NCBI RefSeq assembly: GCF_017833525.1
Contig: NZ_JAFICD010000009.1
Location: 124,001-188,000, forward strand
Reading direction: 5' to 3'
From: Duganella sp. 1411
GTDB lineage: Bacteria; Pseudomonadota; Gammaproteobacteria; Burkholderiales; Burkholderiaceae_D
Length of the DNA: 64,000 nt
The notes under the pieces are model-generated. The model saw only the letters and a list, made by a program, of their open reading frames with translations. It was not told the DNA's origin and did no database searches. Shown in pieces: positions 17,818-26,152 of this stretch. The position numbers and the translations under genes are program-made. Each line of letters starts with the position of its first letter. Position 1 is the first letter of the stretch.

Positions 17818-17870
17818 ATTATAGGGCATTAAGTTGCTTTTGTAAAATTTCCTTTCGGAATAATTTTACA
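17818..17870 (-). promoter_or_regulatory. Strong sigma-70-type promoter with inverted repeat over the -35
   Basis: On the minus strand TTTACA (17841-17846) and TATAAT (17818-17823) are separated by exactly 17 bases, upstream of the gene starting at 17752. An inverted repeat TGTAAAATT/AATTTTACA (17841-17849 and 17862-17870, 12-base loop) starts at the -35 hexamer, so it could be an operator. It could equally be a weak hairpin. Confidence 0.62.
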
Positions 17871-18001
17871 GTGTCGCGCGGCTACGTCATTTGTTATCAG
17901 GAACTGTATATAGTCTGACAGCATCGCGGAACGGTACAAGACGCCGGCGCGCGGGGCGCGGCCGGGGGAGCGGGCGGCCCGGAGGGGCCGCCGCGAGGAT
18001 G

Positions 18002-19540
18002 TTAGCCGGCCGCCGCCGACAACGGCCGTGGCGCGGCCGCTTCCGGCGCCGGCGCGGCTTGCCCGGCTGGCAACTTGACGCGGTGGTAGCGCACCGCCAC
18101 GATGATCATCGCCATCAACTGCAAGATCCAGACGATGCGGCCCTGGTAGCGGTCGTGCGGCGTCGACAGCGCGCCGCACACGCCGGCGTTGATCAGCATG
18201 CTAAGCAGCATGATGGCCACCAGCGTCAGCTCGCCGTAGCGGCGCCGCCTGAACAGCACCACCACCGCCGCCAGGCACACCAGCAGCGCCGCCACGCTGG
18301 TGACGCGGATCAGCAGCGCCGAATAGCTGACGTTGAAGCTGCCCGTGGCGGCGCGCGTGTGCTCCAGCGTGGTCTGTTCGGCGGCCGGGATTTTCGGCGC
18401 GAAGGCCGGCACCATGCCCGGCGCGTAGACGAATTCCTCCAGGCCGATATAGCCGAGCTGGGCGCCGATGTTGCGCGCCGAATTTTCCAGCACCGGCAGC
18501 GGGTAGTGGGTGAAGACGGCTTTGGCGAACGCGAAGTCCTCCTGCCCGAGGCGGGTGCGGGACGCCCTGGTGGCCAGCGTGAACACGCCGATGCGCGGGT
18601 CGGCGCTCCACAGGAAATCGTCCGACGTGCCGCGCGTGAAGTCGCGCGCGTAGCGGCACACCTCGAAACCGGCCTGCGGGCACTGGGTCCGCACGAAGGT
18701 GTTGCCGGGGCCGTCGGCCAGCAGCCGGGCCGTCATGAACGGCGGACGGATCGGTGCGGTGCCGGTGAAGTAGCGCACGCCGGCGCTGAAGGCGGCCTCG
18801 CCGCCGACGCCGACGCCGACCAGTCCGAACGCGAGCAGCACCGCCCGCCAGTTGACCGGCTTGCCGCGGTTGAGCAGCAGCGACAACGCGACCAGCGTGA
18901 TCACGGTGGCCAGGATGATCATGATGTTGGCGGTGTGGAACAGCACGGCCGCCACCGTGACCAGCGCCCAGAACAGGCGGATGGCGCGCGGCGCGCGCGG
19001 CATCAGGATCAGGGCGACGACGCCGGCGATGCCCAGCCCGGCGAACACGTCCGGCATCAGCATGCTGTTGAAGTAGGGCAGCGGGCTGGCCACGGCCAGC
19101 GCCAGCAGCACGGCGGCGATGGTGCGGTAATCGATGGTGTAGCGCTGGCGCAGGAACGTGGCGATCATGGCGGTGGCCAGCAGCGCCTGCAGCAGCGGCA
19201 CGCCCTTCAGACCCAGCAGACAGGCCGTCAGCAGCAGGAACATGCCGTAGTAGATCGAGCGGCCCGAGATCACGCCGCTCTTGTCGGGCGAGCTGCTCAG
19301 CTGGGCGGACGGCGCGGGCGCGGTGCCTGCGTGGGGCGCCGGCGCGGCGTCGGCGCCGGCGTTGAGCCAGCTGCGCGCGGTCTCGGTCTCGACCAGCAGG
19401 TTGGCGGCGCTGGCGGCGCCCTTGATGTAGGCGGTGGTGTCCTGGAACAGGAACGGCTGGCCGTTGAACCAGGCCGGCCAGCTCAGCAGGAACGGCAGGA
19501 CCAGAAACGTGATCAGTTTGTAAAAATTGAAAGTTTTCAT
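18002..19540 (-). CDS. Polytopic membrane protein, probable GT-C-like glycosyltransferase of a Gtr cassette
   Basis: A 512-residue integral membrane protein with about ten helices and a large extracytoplasmic loop (roughly 215-345). I do not recognise a named family. Two things suggest a GT-C-type glycosyltransferase using a lipid-linked sugar: acidic residues in the first outer loop (QPFLFQDTTAY) and the gene order GtrB, GtrA, membrane protein, the same three-part arrangement as serotype-converting Gtr cassettes. It begins 12 bases after the GtrA gene and is clearly in the same operon. The 249 bases between this gene and 17752 hold a GC-rich hairpin (about 17976-17994) and the promoter described above. 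Confidence 0.65.
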   Translation of the reverse strand: MKTFNFYKLITFLVLPFLLSWPAWFNGQPFLFQDTTAYIKGAASAANLLVETETARSWLNAGADAAPAPHAGTAPAPSAQLSSSPDKSGVISGRSIYYGMFLLLTACLLGLKGVPLLQALLATAMIATFLRQRYTIDYRTIAAVLLALAVASPLPYFNSMLMPDVFAGLGIAGVVALILMPRAPRAIRLFWALVTVAAVLFHTANIMIILATVITLVALSLLLNRGKPVNWRAVLLAFGLVGVGVGGEAAFSAGVRYFTGTAPIRPPFMTARLLADGPGNTFVRTQCPQAGFEVCRYARDFTRGTSDDFLWSADPRIGVFTLATRASRTRLGQEDFAFAKAVFTHYPLPVLENSARNIGAQLGYIGLEEFVYAPGMVPAFAPKIPAAEQTTLEHTRAATGSFNVSYSALLIRVTSVAALLVCLAAVVVLFRRRRYGELTLVAIMLLSMLINAGVCGALSTPHDRYQGRIVWILQLMAMIIVAVRYHRVKLPAGQAAPAPEAAAPRPLSAAAG

Positions 19541-19552
19541 CGTTCTATCGTC

Positions 19553-19969
19553 TCAGCGCGTCGGGCTTTTTTTGTTGAAGACAAAGAAGTTTGCCATGAT
19601 GAAGTTGGCCACCAGGCCGGCGCAGGCGCCAACGCCGGCCGACAGCCAGGCGTTGTTGTGCGTCAATGGCAACGAGGTGAACGCCAGCATCGAGGCCAGC
19701 GCGTTGATGCCGGCGCCCGGCAGTTGCGACAGCGCGAACGTGAACAGCCCGCGCCAGCTGGCGCCGCCGGCGCGGTCGCGGAAGGTCAGCGAGCGGTTCA
19801 GCGCCCACGACAACGCGATGGCCAGCGCCACGCTGATCACGCGCGCCAGCGTCGGCCAGCCGGTCAGCCGGATCAGCAGCCAGAAACAGGAGGCGTCGAA
19901 CAGGAAGACGACACCGCCGATGCAGCCGAACTGGAGGAACTTGACGAGGAAGGCGGTGTCGAGGCGCAT
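19553..19969 (-). CDS. gtrA: GtrA-family membrane protein (lipid-linked sugar flippase-like)
   Basis: A 138-residue protein with four predicted helices and the GtrA pattern: KFLQFGCIGGVVFLFDASCFWLL at the start, ALSWALNRSLTF in the middle and FIMANFFVFNKKSPTR at the end. GtrA proteins are thought to move undecaprenyl-phosphate-linked sugars across the inner membrane. It starts four bases after the stop of the GtrB-like glycosyltransferase and is followed by a polytopic membrane protein, completing a three-gene glycan-modification cassette. Confidence 0.85.
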   Translation of the reverse strand: MRLDTAFLVKFLQFGCIGGVVFLFDASCFWLLIRLTGWPTLARVISVALAIALSWALNRSLTFRDRAGGASWRGLFTFALSQLPGAGINALASMLAFTSLPLTHNNAWLSAGVGACAGLVANFIMANFFVFNKKSPTR

Positions 19970-19973
19970 CGGC

Positions 19974-20930
19974 TTATTTCGGTCGGGTGTGGTAGCGCGG
20001 GGTCGCCAGGAAGGACAGCTGCTTGATCTCGCGCCGGCCCTGGGTGACCGAGGTCAGGATCAGGCCGCACACGGCGCTCAGGATGCCGAGCATGACGATG
20101 AAGGCCGACAGGATCGCCGTCGGCAGGCGCGGCACCAGGCCGGTGTGCAGGTAGTCGCGCAGCACCGGCACGAACAGCGCCAGCGCCAGCAGCACGGCGA
20201 CGACGCCGAAGCTGTTGAAGAACAGCGCCGGGCGCTCCAGCTTGATCAGCTTGAAGATCATCCACAGGATCTTGAAGCCGTCCTTGTAGGTGCTCAGCTT
20301 GCTGACCGAGCCTTCCGGGCGGGCGCCGTAGTTGGTGTCGAAGTCTTCGCTGCGCATGCGCAGCTCGAGCGTGTGCACGGTCAGCTCGGTCTCGATCTCG
20401 AAGCCCTTGGACACCACCGGGAACGATTTGACGAACTTGTGCGAGAACACCCGGTAGCCGGTCAACATGTCGCGCGTGGCGCGGCCGAACAGCTTGGCGA
20501 CGATGGTGGTGAGCATCCAGTTGCCGAACTCGTGGCCCTGGCGGTAGGCTTCCAGCGCGGTCGAGTGGCGCACCGCGTTGATGCAATCGAGCTGGCCCTC
20601 GACCAGCCGGCGCACCATCGCCGGCGCCACCGAGGCGTCGTAGGTGTCGTCGCCGTCGACCATCACATAGACGTCGGCGCTGATGTCGGAGAACATGCGG
20701 CGCACCACGTTGCCCTTGCCCTGCAGCGGTTCGTGCATGACGACGGCGCCAGCGGCCAGCGCGATGGCGCTGGTGTCATCCTTGGAATTGTTGTCGTAGA
20801 CGTAGACCGTCGCGTGGGGTAGGGCAAGTTTGAAATCGGCGACCACCTTGGCCACGGTGGTCGCTTCGTTGTAGCAAGGTACTAAAATGGCGACTGAAAT
20901 ATCTGACAAATTTTTTTGTTCGAATGTCAT
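19974..20930 (-). CDS. GtrB/DPM1-like family 2 glycosyltransferase
   Basis: A 318-residue protein with a cytosolic GT2 domain (VAILVPCYNEATTVAKVV, then VYVMVDGDDTYD as the metal-binding acidic motif) and two C-terminal helices (about 230-295). This size and layout match polyprenyl-phosphate glycosyltransferases that load a single sugar onto undecaprenyl phosphate. It is first of a cassette with GtrA and a polytopic membrane protein, so the likely product is lipid-linked sugar for side-chain addition. The start is ATG 20930, with AAGGA upstream; a TTG nine bases earlier is less likely. Confidence 0.85.
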   Translation of the reverse strand: MTFEQKNLSDISVAILVPCYNEATTVAKVVADFKLALPHATVYVYDNNSKDDTSAIALAAGAVVMHEPLQGKGNVVRRMFSDISADVYVMVDGDDTYDASVAPAMVRRLVEGQLDCINAVRHSTALEAYRQGHEFGNWMLTTIVAKLFGRATRDMLTGYRVFSHKFVKSFPVVSKGFEIETELTVHTLELRMRSEDFDTNYGARPEGSVSKLSTYKDGFKILWMIFKLIKLERPALFFNSFGVVAVLLALALFVPVLRDYLHTGLVPRLPTAILSAFIVMLGILSAVCGLILTSVTQGRREIKQLSFLATPRYHTRPK

Positions 20931-21218
20931 TGCTGGCAATCCTTCAAAATTGAACGGGGGCAGTAAACGCTGTGTTGCGGGCGGCGATGCTGCGTTGACT
21001 TTATCCTAAGTCGCTAGTATAGCGCTGCGCTGCACAAAAAGGTTGTCAAAAGAAAATCGAACGCGATTTTTCACGCTGAAATATCGGCGCCGGCGCGGCC
21101 TGCCCGGCGTGAATAGTTCCATTTGGTTAACGTTTTTGCGGTGGTGCGCGCCGCCGGGGGCGGGCGGGGCTGGCCCGGTCGGCGTCGGCCCCGACAGGGG
21201 CACGGAGGCGGGGACCGG
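20931..21218. other. Intergenic region between the Gtr cassette and tRNA-Arg
   Basis: No supported gene. On the minus strand TATACT (21016-21021) lies 86 bases before the GtrB start, with TTGACA 22 bases upstream of it, too far for a standard promoter; it is a weak candidate for the cassette promoter. The part next to the tRNA is very GC-rich. Confidence 0.4.
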
Positions 21219-21293
21219 TGGTCCCCCCGACTGGAATCGAACCAGTATCCCACGCTTAGGAGGCATGTGCACTATCCATTGTGCTACGGGGAG
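21219..21293 (-). tRNA. tRNA-Arg(CCU)
   Basis: The minus strand folds as a full cloverleaf: acceptor CTCCCCG (21287-21293) with CGGGGGG (21223-21229, one G-U pair), D stem GCAC/GTGC, anticodon stem CATGC/GCGTG, anticodon loop CTCCTAA (21256-21262) with anticodon CCT, T stem ACTGG/CCAGT with loop TTCGATT, discriminator A and encoded CCA (21219-21221). A TATAAT box on the minus strand at 21310-21315 is well placed to be its -10. Confidence 0.93.
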
Positions 21294-21309
21294 GACGCGG
21301 AGCGAGCGC

Positions 21310-21315
21310 ATTATA
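21310..21315 (-). promoter_or_regulatory. -10 element of the tRNA-Arg promoter
   Basis: Perfect TATAAT on the minus strand, 16 bases upstream of the mature tRNA 5' end. No good -35 hexamer is seen in the GC-rich DNA further upstream. Confidence 0.55.
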
Positions 21316-21439
21316 GCCCAAGCGGCGGCGCCCGTGCGTCCCGGCCGGGTGGCGCGCTATAGAATACCCTTGGCAAAGAGGAAACTCCACGCTACAGTGC
21401 CTGGGTTGGCCGAATCCGGCCCCAGCTTCCCACGCCATC

Positions 21440-22162
21440 ATGGACCAACCGCACATCATTTCAATCTCCCAGTTCCCGGTGATCAGCACCACGCAACAGC
21501 AACTGGCGCGCCGCCTGTTGGACGCGGTCGATGCCAAGCAACAAATTATGCTGTTCTTCGCCAACACCAACCTGGTGGTCAAGGGCCGCTTCCTGTTGGC
21601 GCACACGGCCGATCCCGCGCTGCTGCTGGTGAACGACGGCGTCGGGCTCGACATCGCGGCCAAGCTGCTGCACGGCCAACGCTTCCGCGAAAACTTGAAC
21701 GGCACCGATTTCACGCCCTTCCTGTTCCGCCAAAGCCCGGTGCCGCTGAAGGTGTTCATGATCGGCGGCAAGCCCGAGGTGCTGGCGCGCGCGGCCGAGC
21801 ATGTGCGCACCGTGCTGGGCCAGCAGGTGGTCGGCGTCTGCGACGGCTATGACGGCATGCGCCAGGGCGGCCTGGTCGAACGCGTCAACGCCAGCGGCGC
21901 GCAAGTGGTGCTGGTGGCGATGGGCAATCCGATCCAGGAGCGCTGGATCGTCGAGCACCGCGCCGCGTTGCGGGCCAATATCTTCATGGGGGTCGGCGCG
22001 CTGTTCGACTTCTGGGCCGGCGACAAGCCGCGCGCGCCGCGCCTGTTCCAGCGCCTGCGCCTGGAATGGCTCTACCGCCTGAGCCTGGAGCCGCGCCGCC
22101 TGCTGCGCCGCTATACCTGGGACATCCTGGTGTTTCTGCGGCTGTGCTTTAAATACCGTTGA
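21440..22162 (+). CDS. WecG/TagA/CpsF-family glycosyltransferase
   Basis: A 240-residue GT26 protein. Family signs are NTNLVVKGR, LLLVNDGVGLDIAAKLLHG (with the catalytic Asp), GTDF near residue 95, VFMIGGKPEVLARAAEHV, and VLVAMGNPIQERWI plus FMGVGALFDFWAG near the C-terminus. Members transfer a hexosamine or hexuronic acid to a lipid-linked acceptor during polysaccharide or teichoic-type glycan synthesis. It stands alone on the plus strand between the tRNA and the minus-strand acyltransferases. A TATAGAAT sequence near 21358 may belong to its promoter. Confidence 0.88.
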   Translation: MDQPHIISISQFPVISTTQQQLARRLLDAVDAKQQIMLFFANTNLVVKGRFLLAHTADPALLLVNDGVGLDIAAKLLHGQRFRENLNGTDFTPFLFRQSPVPLKVFMIGGKPEVLARAAEHVRTVLGQQVVGVCDGYDGMRQGGLVERVNASGAQVVLVAMGNPIQERWIVEHRAALRANIFMGVGALFDFWAGDKPRAPRLFQRLRLEWLYRLSLEPRRLLRRYTWDILVFLRLCFKYR

Positions 22163-22226
22163 GGATGGTGTTGGCATAAATCTATCGAAGGGGCGGTCGC
22201 GAACCAGCGAACGCCCACCGCCTCGC

Positions 22227-23393
22227 TCAGCTGGCCCGGCGCACGCCGCCCGGCAGGTAGGCGCGGATCAGCAACAAGGCTTGTTTCGTCACGCGCTGCA
22301 GCGCCGGCTCCAGGTGCCGCGCGATCAGCCAGCTGGCCGCCAGCACCAGCGCCACCGACGTCGCCAAGGCGAGCCAGCGGTTCCAGCCGCCCAGCACCAG
22401 CGCGCCCATGATGGCGCCGCCGACTACCTGGTGCAGCAGATACAGCGGGAACGTCATCATGCCGGCGGTGCGGATCGCGGCGCGCGCCGCGCCTGGCAAG
22501 CGATGCCATTGTGCATTGGCCTTGACCGACCACACCATGAACGCCATCGCCACCAGCCAGGTGACGCACGGCGCCAACGCGCTGTTGTGCACGCCGAATT
22601 CGGCGTTGCCGATGCCGTTGTGGGCGACGATCTGCACGCAGCCGGCAATCAGCAACGCACCTATCCACAGCAGGTTGGCGCGCGCGGGGCGCTTGACCAG
22701 CTCAAGCCACAGGAACACACCGAGCGCGAAGAATATGCCGTGGTGCACCAGCAGCAGGGCGACCAGGCGCGAATCGCGCGCGGCCGCCAGTTTGACGCCG
22801 AGGCCGGACGCCGGGTCGGCCACGGCCAGGGCCAGCCAGAACAGCGCGCTGACCGTGCCGAGCACCATCGCCAGCGGACGCACCAGCGAGAAGCGGCCCA
22901 GGCAGATGATGCCGAGCACCGTCGCGTAGAACGCTATCTCGATGCCCAGCGTCCAGTAGGCGAGGTCGATCCACGGGCCCCACGGAATGAAGGCCATGCT
23001 GTGGCGAAAGCCCCGGTACATCTCCTCGGCCGGACTGAAGCCGATGACGATGGTGACCAGCAGGCTCAGCGGCGCGCAGATCCACGCGCCCGGCCCCAGG
23101 CGCACCACGCGGCTGGCGAAAAACCCGAAAGGCGTCGCTTTTTCACCGGAGAAGGCGATCACGAAGCCGGAGATCACGAAGAATATCTGCACGCCAACCC
23201 AGCCAAAATGGCTGAACGGGGTCATCTCCGGAAAGGTGACCGCCTGCTGCGAGGCATTGCCGATGTAGCCGTGACGACTGACGTTGATCACGTAGCAGAA
23301 ATGGAAAAACAGCACCATGAGGGCGGCGGCGAAGCGCAGCACGTCGATGCCGAGCAGGTGTTGTTTGGGGGCGGAATTGGCGGCAACGGTCAT
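22227..23393 (-). CDS. Membrane acyltransferase (AT3), tandem copy 1
   Basis: A 388-residue acyltransferase-3 protein with about ten helices and no SGNH domain. The R-X10-H motif is Arg20...His31 (VLRFAAALMVLFFHF); FFVISGFVIAFSG and WTLGIEIAFYA follow. It is nearly the same along its full length as the next gene upstream (23541) and clearly related to the third (24854). Likely an O-acyltransferase for EPS or lipopolysaccharide sugars. On the minus strand TTGTCT and a weak TAAAAG lie upstream, inside a block also found before copy 2. Confidence 0.88.
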   Translation of the reverse strand: MTVAANSAPKQHLLGIDVLRFAAALMVLFFHFCYVINVSRHGYIGNASQQAVTFPEMTPFSHFGWVGVQIFFVISGFVIAFSGEKATPFGFFASRVVRLGPGAWICAPLSLLVTIVIGFSPAEEMYRGFRHSMAFIPWGPWIDLAYWTLGIEIAFYATVLGIICLGRFSLVRPLAMVLGTVSALFWLALAVADPASGLGVKLAAARDSRLVALLLVHHGIFFALGVFLWLELVKRPARANLLWIGALLIAGCVQIVAHNGIGNAEFGVHNSALAPCVTWLVAMAFMVWSVKANAQWHRLPGAARAAIRTAGMMTFPLYLLHQVVGGAIMGALVLGGWNRWLALATSVALVLAASWLIARHLEPALQRVTKQALLLIRAYLPGGVRRAS

Positions 23394-23462
23394 GGGGGCG
23401 GTCGATGTGGGAGCGGGTCCGCGCGGGACGCCCGGCTTCTTTTACGGAAATATTTTAAGTTA

Positions 23463-23509
23463 GACAACTATATCGATTTTTCCGAAAAGACGGCGTTCGA
23501 TAGAAATCG
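23463..23509. repeat. Duplicated spacer block, copy 1
   Basis: A 47-base block that recurs at 24776-24822 with two mismatches. It holds CGATTTTT and AGAAATCG as an imperfect inverted repeat and a minus-strand TTGTC that could be a -35. It marks the duplication that produced the tandem acyltransferase genes. Confidence 0.8.
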
Positions 23510-23540
23510 AGCGCCGCCGCTACGCCGCCATGGCCCCGGC

Positions 23541-24707
23541 TCAGCTGGCGCGGCGCACGTCGCCCGGCAGGTAGGCGCGGATCAGCATCAAGGCTTGTTT
23601 CGTCAGGCGCTGCAGCGCCGGTTCGAGATGCTTGGCGATCAGCCAGCTGGCCGCCAGCACCAGCGCCACGGTCGCCGCCAGGGCGTTCCAGCGGTTCCAG
23701 CCGCCTAGCACCAGCGCGCCCAGGATGGCGCCGCCGACCACCTGATGCAGCAGGTACAGCGGGAATGTCATCATGCCGGCGGTGCGGATCGCGGCGCGCG
23801 CCGCGCCGGGCAAACGGTGCCAGTGCGCGTTGGCCTTGACCGACCACACCATGAACGCCATCGCCAGCAGCCAGGTGGCGCACGGCGCCAGCGCGCCGTG
23901 GTGCGCGCCGAACTCGGCGTTGCCGTGGGCGTTGTCGGCGACGATTTGCACGCAGCCGGCGACCAGCAGTGCGCCTATCCACATCTGGTTGGCGCGGGCG
24001 GGGCGCTTGACCAGCTCGAGCCACAGGAATACGCCGAGCGCGAAGAATATGCCGTGGTGCACCAGCAGCAGGGCGACCAGGCGCGACCCGCGCGCGGCCG
24101 CCAGTTTAAGGCCGAGACCGGACGCGGGGTCGGTCACGGTGACGGCCAGCCAGAACAGCGCGCTGACCGCGCCCAGCACCATCGCCAGCGGGCGCACCAG
24201 CGGAAAGCGGCCCAGGCTGATGATGCCCAGCACTGTCGCGTAGAACGCCACCTCGATGCCCAGCGTCCAGTAGGAGCCGTCGATCCACGGGCCCCACGGG
24301 ATGAAGGCCATGCTGTGGCGCAGGCCCCGGTACATTTCCTCGGCCGGACTGAAGCCGACCGCGATCGTCGCCAGCAAGGTCAGCGGCGCGCAGATCCACG
24401 CGCCCGGCCCCAGGCGCACCACGCGGCTGGAGAGAAAACCGAACGGCGTGGCTTTTTCACCGGAGAATGCGATCACGAAGCCGGAGATCACAAAGAATAT
24501 TTGCACGCCGACCCAGCCGAAATGGCTGAACGGGGTCATCTCCGGAAAGGTGACCGCCTGCCGCGAGGCGTTGCCGATGAAGCCGTGCGGACTCACGGTG
24601 ATCAGGTAGCAGAAGTGGAAAAACAGCACCATGAGCGCGGCGGCGAAGCGCAGCACGTCGATGCCGAGCAGGTGTTGTTTGGGGGCGGGACTGGCGGTGA
24701 CGGTCAT
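23541..24707 (-). CDS. Membrane acyltransferase (AT3), tandem copy 2
   Basis: A 388-residue acyltransferase-3 protein, the closest relative of the gene at 22227 (same length, nearly the same sequence from SAPKQHLLGIDVLRFAAALMVLFFHF to the C-terminal YLPG-VRRAS). The start is put at ATG 24707 (MTVTASPAPKQHLL), matching the start of its paralogues; an in-frame ATG at 24758 would add 17 residues not shared by them. It probably arose by unequal duplication together with its upstream promoter block. Confidence 0.88.
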   Translation of the reverse strand: MTVTASPAPKQHLLGIDVLRFAAALMVLFFHFCYLITVSPHGFIGNASRQAVTFPEMTPFSHFGWVGVQIFFVISGFVIAFSGEKATPFGFLSSRVVRLGPGAWICAPLTLLATIAVGFSPAEEMYRGLRHSMAFIPWGPWIDGSYWTLGIEVAFYATVLGIISLGRFPLVRPLAMVLGAVSALFWLAVTVTDPASGLGLKLAAARGSRLVALLLVHHGIFFALGVFLWLELVKRPARANQMWIGALLVAGCVQIVADNAHGNAEFGAHHGALAPCATWLLAMAFMVWSVKANAHWHRLPGAARAAIRTAGMMTFPLYLLHQVVGGAILGALVLGGWNRWNALAATVALVLAASWLIAKHLEPALQRLTKQALMLIRAYLPGDVRRAS

Positions 24708-24775
24708 GGAGGGCGGTCGGTATGGGGCGGGGCCGCGCGCGACGCCCGGTTTTTTCACGGAAATATTTTATGTTC

Positions 24776-24822
24776 GACAACTATATCGATTTTTCCGGAA
24801 AGGCGGCGTTCGATAGAAATCG
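24776..24822. repeat. Duplicated spacer block, copy 2
   Basis: Matches 23463-23509 at 45 of 47 positions and sits at the same distance upstream of its acyltransferase gene (about 70 bases). The third paralogue has a diverged counterpart near 26061-26095. Confidence 0.8.
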
Positions 24823-24853
24823 GGCCGCCGCCGCGCCCCACCGTCCGCCTGGC

Positions 24854-26011
24854 TCAGCTGGCCGGGCGCGCGCCACTGGGCAGGTAGGCGCGGATCAGCG
24901 GCAAGGCTTGTTTCGTCAGGCGCTGCAGCACCGGTTCGAGATGGCGGGCGATCACCCAGCTGGCGGCCAGCGCCAGCGCCATGGTCGCGGCCAGGGCGCT
25001 CCAGCGGTTCCAGCCGTTCAGCACCAGCGTGGCCAGAATGGCGCCGCCGGCCATCTGGTGCACCAGATACAGCGGGTACGTCATCATGCCGGCGGTGCGG
25101 ATCGCGCCGCGCGCCGCGCCCGGCAAGCGATGCCACAGGCTGTTGGCCCGGACCGACCACACCATGAACGCCAGCGCCGCCAGCCAGGTGGCGCACGGCG
25201 CCAGCGCGCTGTAGTGCGCGCCGTACTGGGCGTTGACGCGGGCGTTTTCGGCGGCGATCTGGCCGCAGCCGGCGACCAGCAGCAGGGCGATCCATCCCAG
25301 ATTGACGCGCGCCTGGCGTTTGACCAGCGCCAGCCACAGGAACACGCCCAGCGCGAAGAACACGCCGTGCTGCACCAGCAGCAGGGCGACCAGGCGCGAT
25401 TCGCGCGCGGTGGCCAGTTTGTGCCCGAGTCCGGACGCCGGGTCGGTCACGGCCACGGCCAGCCAGAACAGCGCGCTGACCGCGCCCAGCGCCATCGCCA
25501 GCGGGCGCACCAGCGCAAAGCGGCCCAGGCAGATGATGCCCAGCACCATCGCGTAAAACGCCACCTCGATGCCCAGCGTCCAGTAGGAGCCGTCGATCCA
25601 CGGGCCCCAAGGGATGAAGGCGATGCTGTGGCGCAGGCCCGCATACAGTTCCTTGGCCTGGGAGAAGCCGAGCGCGACCATCACCAGCAGGGTCAGCGGC
25701 GCGCAGATCCACGCGCCCGGTCCCAGGCGCACCACGCGGCTGGAGAAAAACCCGAACGGCGTGGCTTTTTCGCCGGAGAAGGCGATCACGAAACCGGAAA
25801 TCACGAAGAACACCTGCACGCCGACCCAGCCGAAGTGGCTGAACGCGCTGGTTTCGGAGAAGTCGAGCGTCTGCCGCGTGGCGTTGCCGATGAAGCCGTT
25901 AGGATTGAGGTAGCAGAAGTGGAAAAACAGCACCATCAGGGCGGCGGCGAAGCGCAGCACGTCGATGCCGAGCAGGTGTTGTTTGGGGGCGGGACTGGCG
26001 GGAGCGGGCAT
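24854..26011 (-). CDS. Membrane acyltransferase (AT3), tandem copy 3
   Basis: A 385-residue acyltransferase-3 protein, more diverged than copies 1 and 2: it lacks three residues after FFHFCYLNPNG and has several changes in the outer loops. The R-X10-H motif and FFVISGFVIAFSG are kept, so it should be active. It may be the oldest copy, from which the other two derive, and may differ in acceptor. A good sigma-70-type promoter lies 50 bases upstream. Confidence 0.88.
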   Translation of the reverse strand: MPAPASPAPKQHLLGIDVLRFAAALMVLFFHFCYLNPNGFIGNATRQTLDFSETSAFSHFGWVGVQVFFVISGFVIAFSGEKATPFGFFSSRVVRLGPGAWICAPLTLLVMVALGFSQAKELYAGLRHSIAFIPWGPWIDGSYWTLGIEVAFYAMVLGIICLGRFALVRPLAMALGAVSALFWLAVAVTDPASGLGHKLATARESRLVALLLVQHGVFFALGVFLWLALVKRQARVNLGWIALLLVAGCGQIAAENARVNAQYGAHYSALAPCATWLAALAFMVWSVRANSLWHRLPGAARGAIRTAGMMTYPLYLVHQMAGGAILATLVLNGWNRWSALAATMALALAASWVIARHLEPVLQRLTKQALPLIRAYLPSGARPAS

Positions 26012-26060
26012 GAGTTGTCAATGGGTAAGGGGGCGCCGCGCGGGCGCCCGGCTACCGCGT

Positions 26061-26090
26061 ATTATAATTCAAATATTTCATACTTGACAA
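26061..26090 (-). promoter_or_regulatory. Promoter of acyltransferase copy 3
   Basis: On the minus strand TTGTCA (26085-26090) and TATAAT (26061-26066) with an 18-base AT-rich spacer, 50 bases before ATG 26011. The TTGTC core is shared with the blocks before copies 1 and 2, whose -10 regions are poorer. Confidence 0.65.
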
Positions 26091-26152
26091 TTAGATTTAT
26101 CTTTTCACAACAGCTGTGCTCGCTAGGCGAGCCGCCGCGCCGTCGCGGTTGG

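Noticed and set aside
17976..17998. GC-rich hairpin GGCGGCCC/GGGCCGCC as terminator after the Gtr cassette
   Set aside because: No T-run follows on the minus strand, so it does not meet the intrinsic-terminator pattern; mentioned only as a hairpin.
21016..21060. TTGACA/TATACT pair as a normal promoter for the Gtr cassette
   Set aside because: The spacing is 22 bases, well outside the 16-18 range.
21043..21852. A 269-codon plus-strand frame across the tRNA and the start of the WecG-like gene
   Set aside because: It contains the antisense of tRNA-Arg and is in another frame from the clear GT26 protein.
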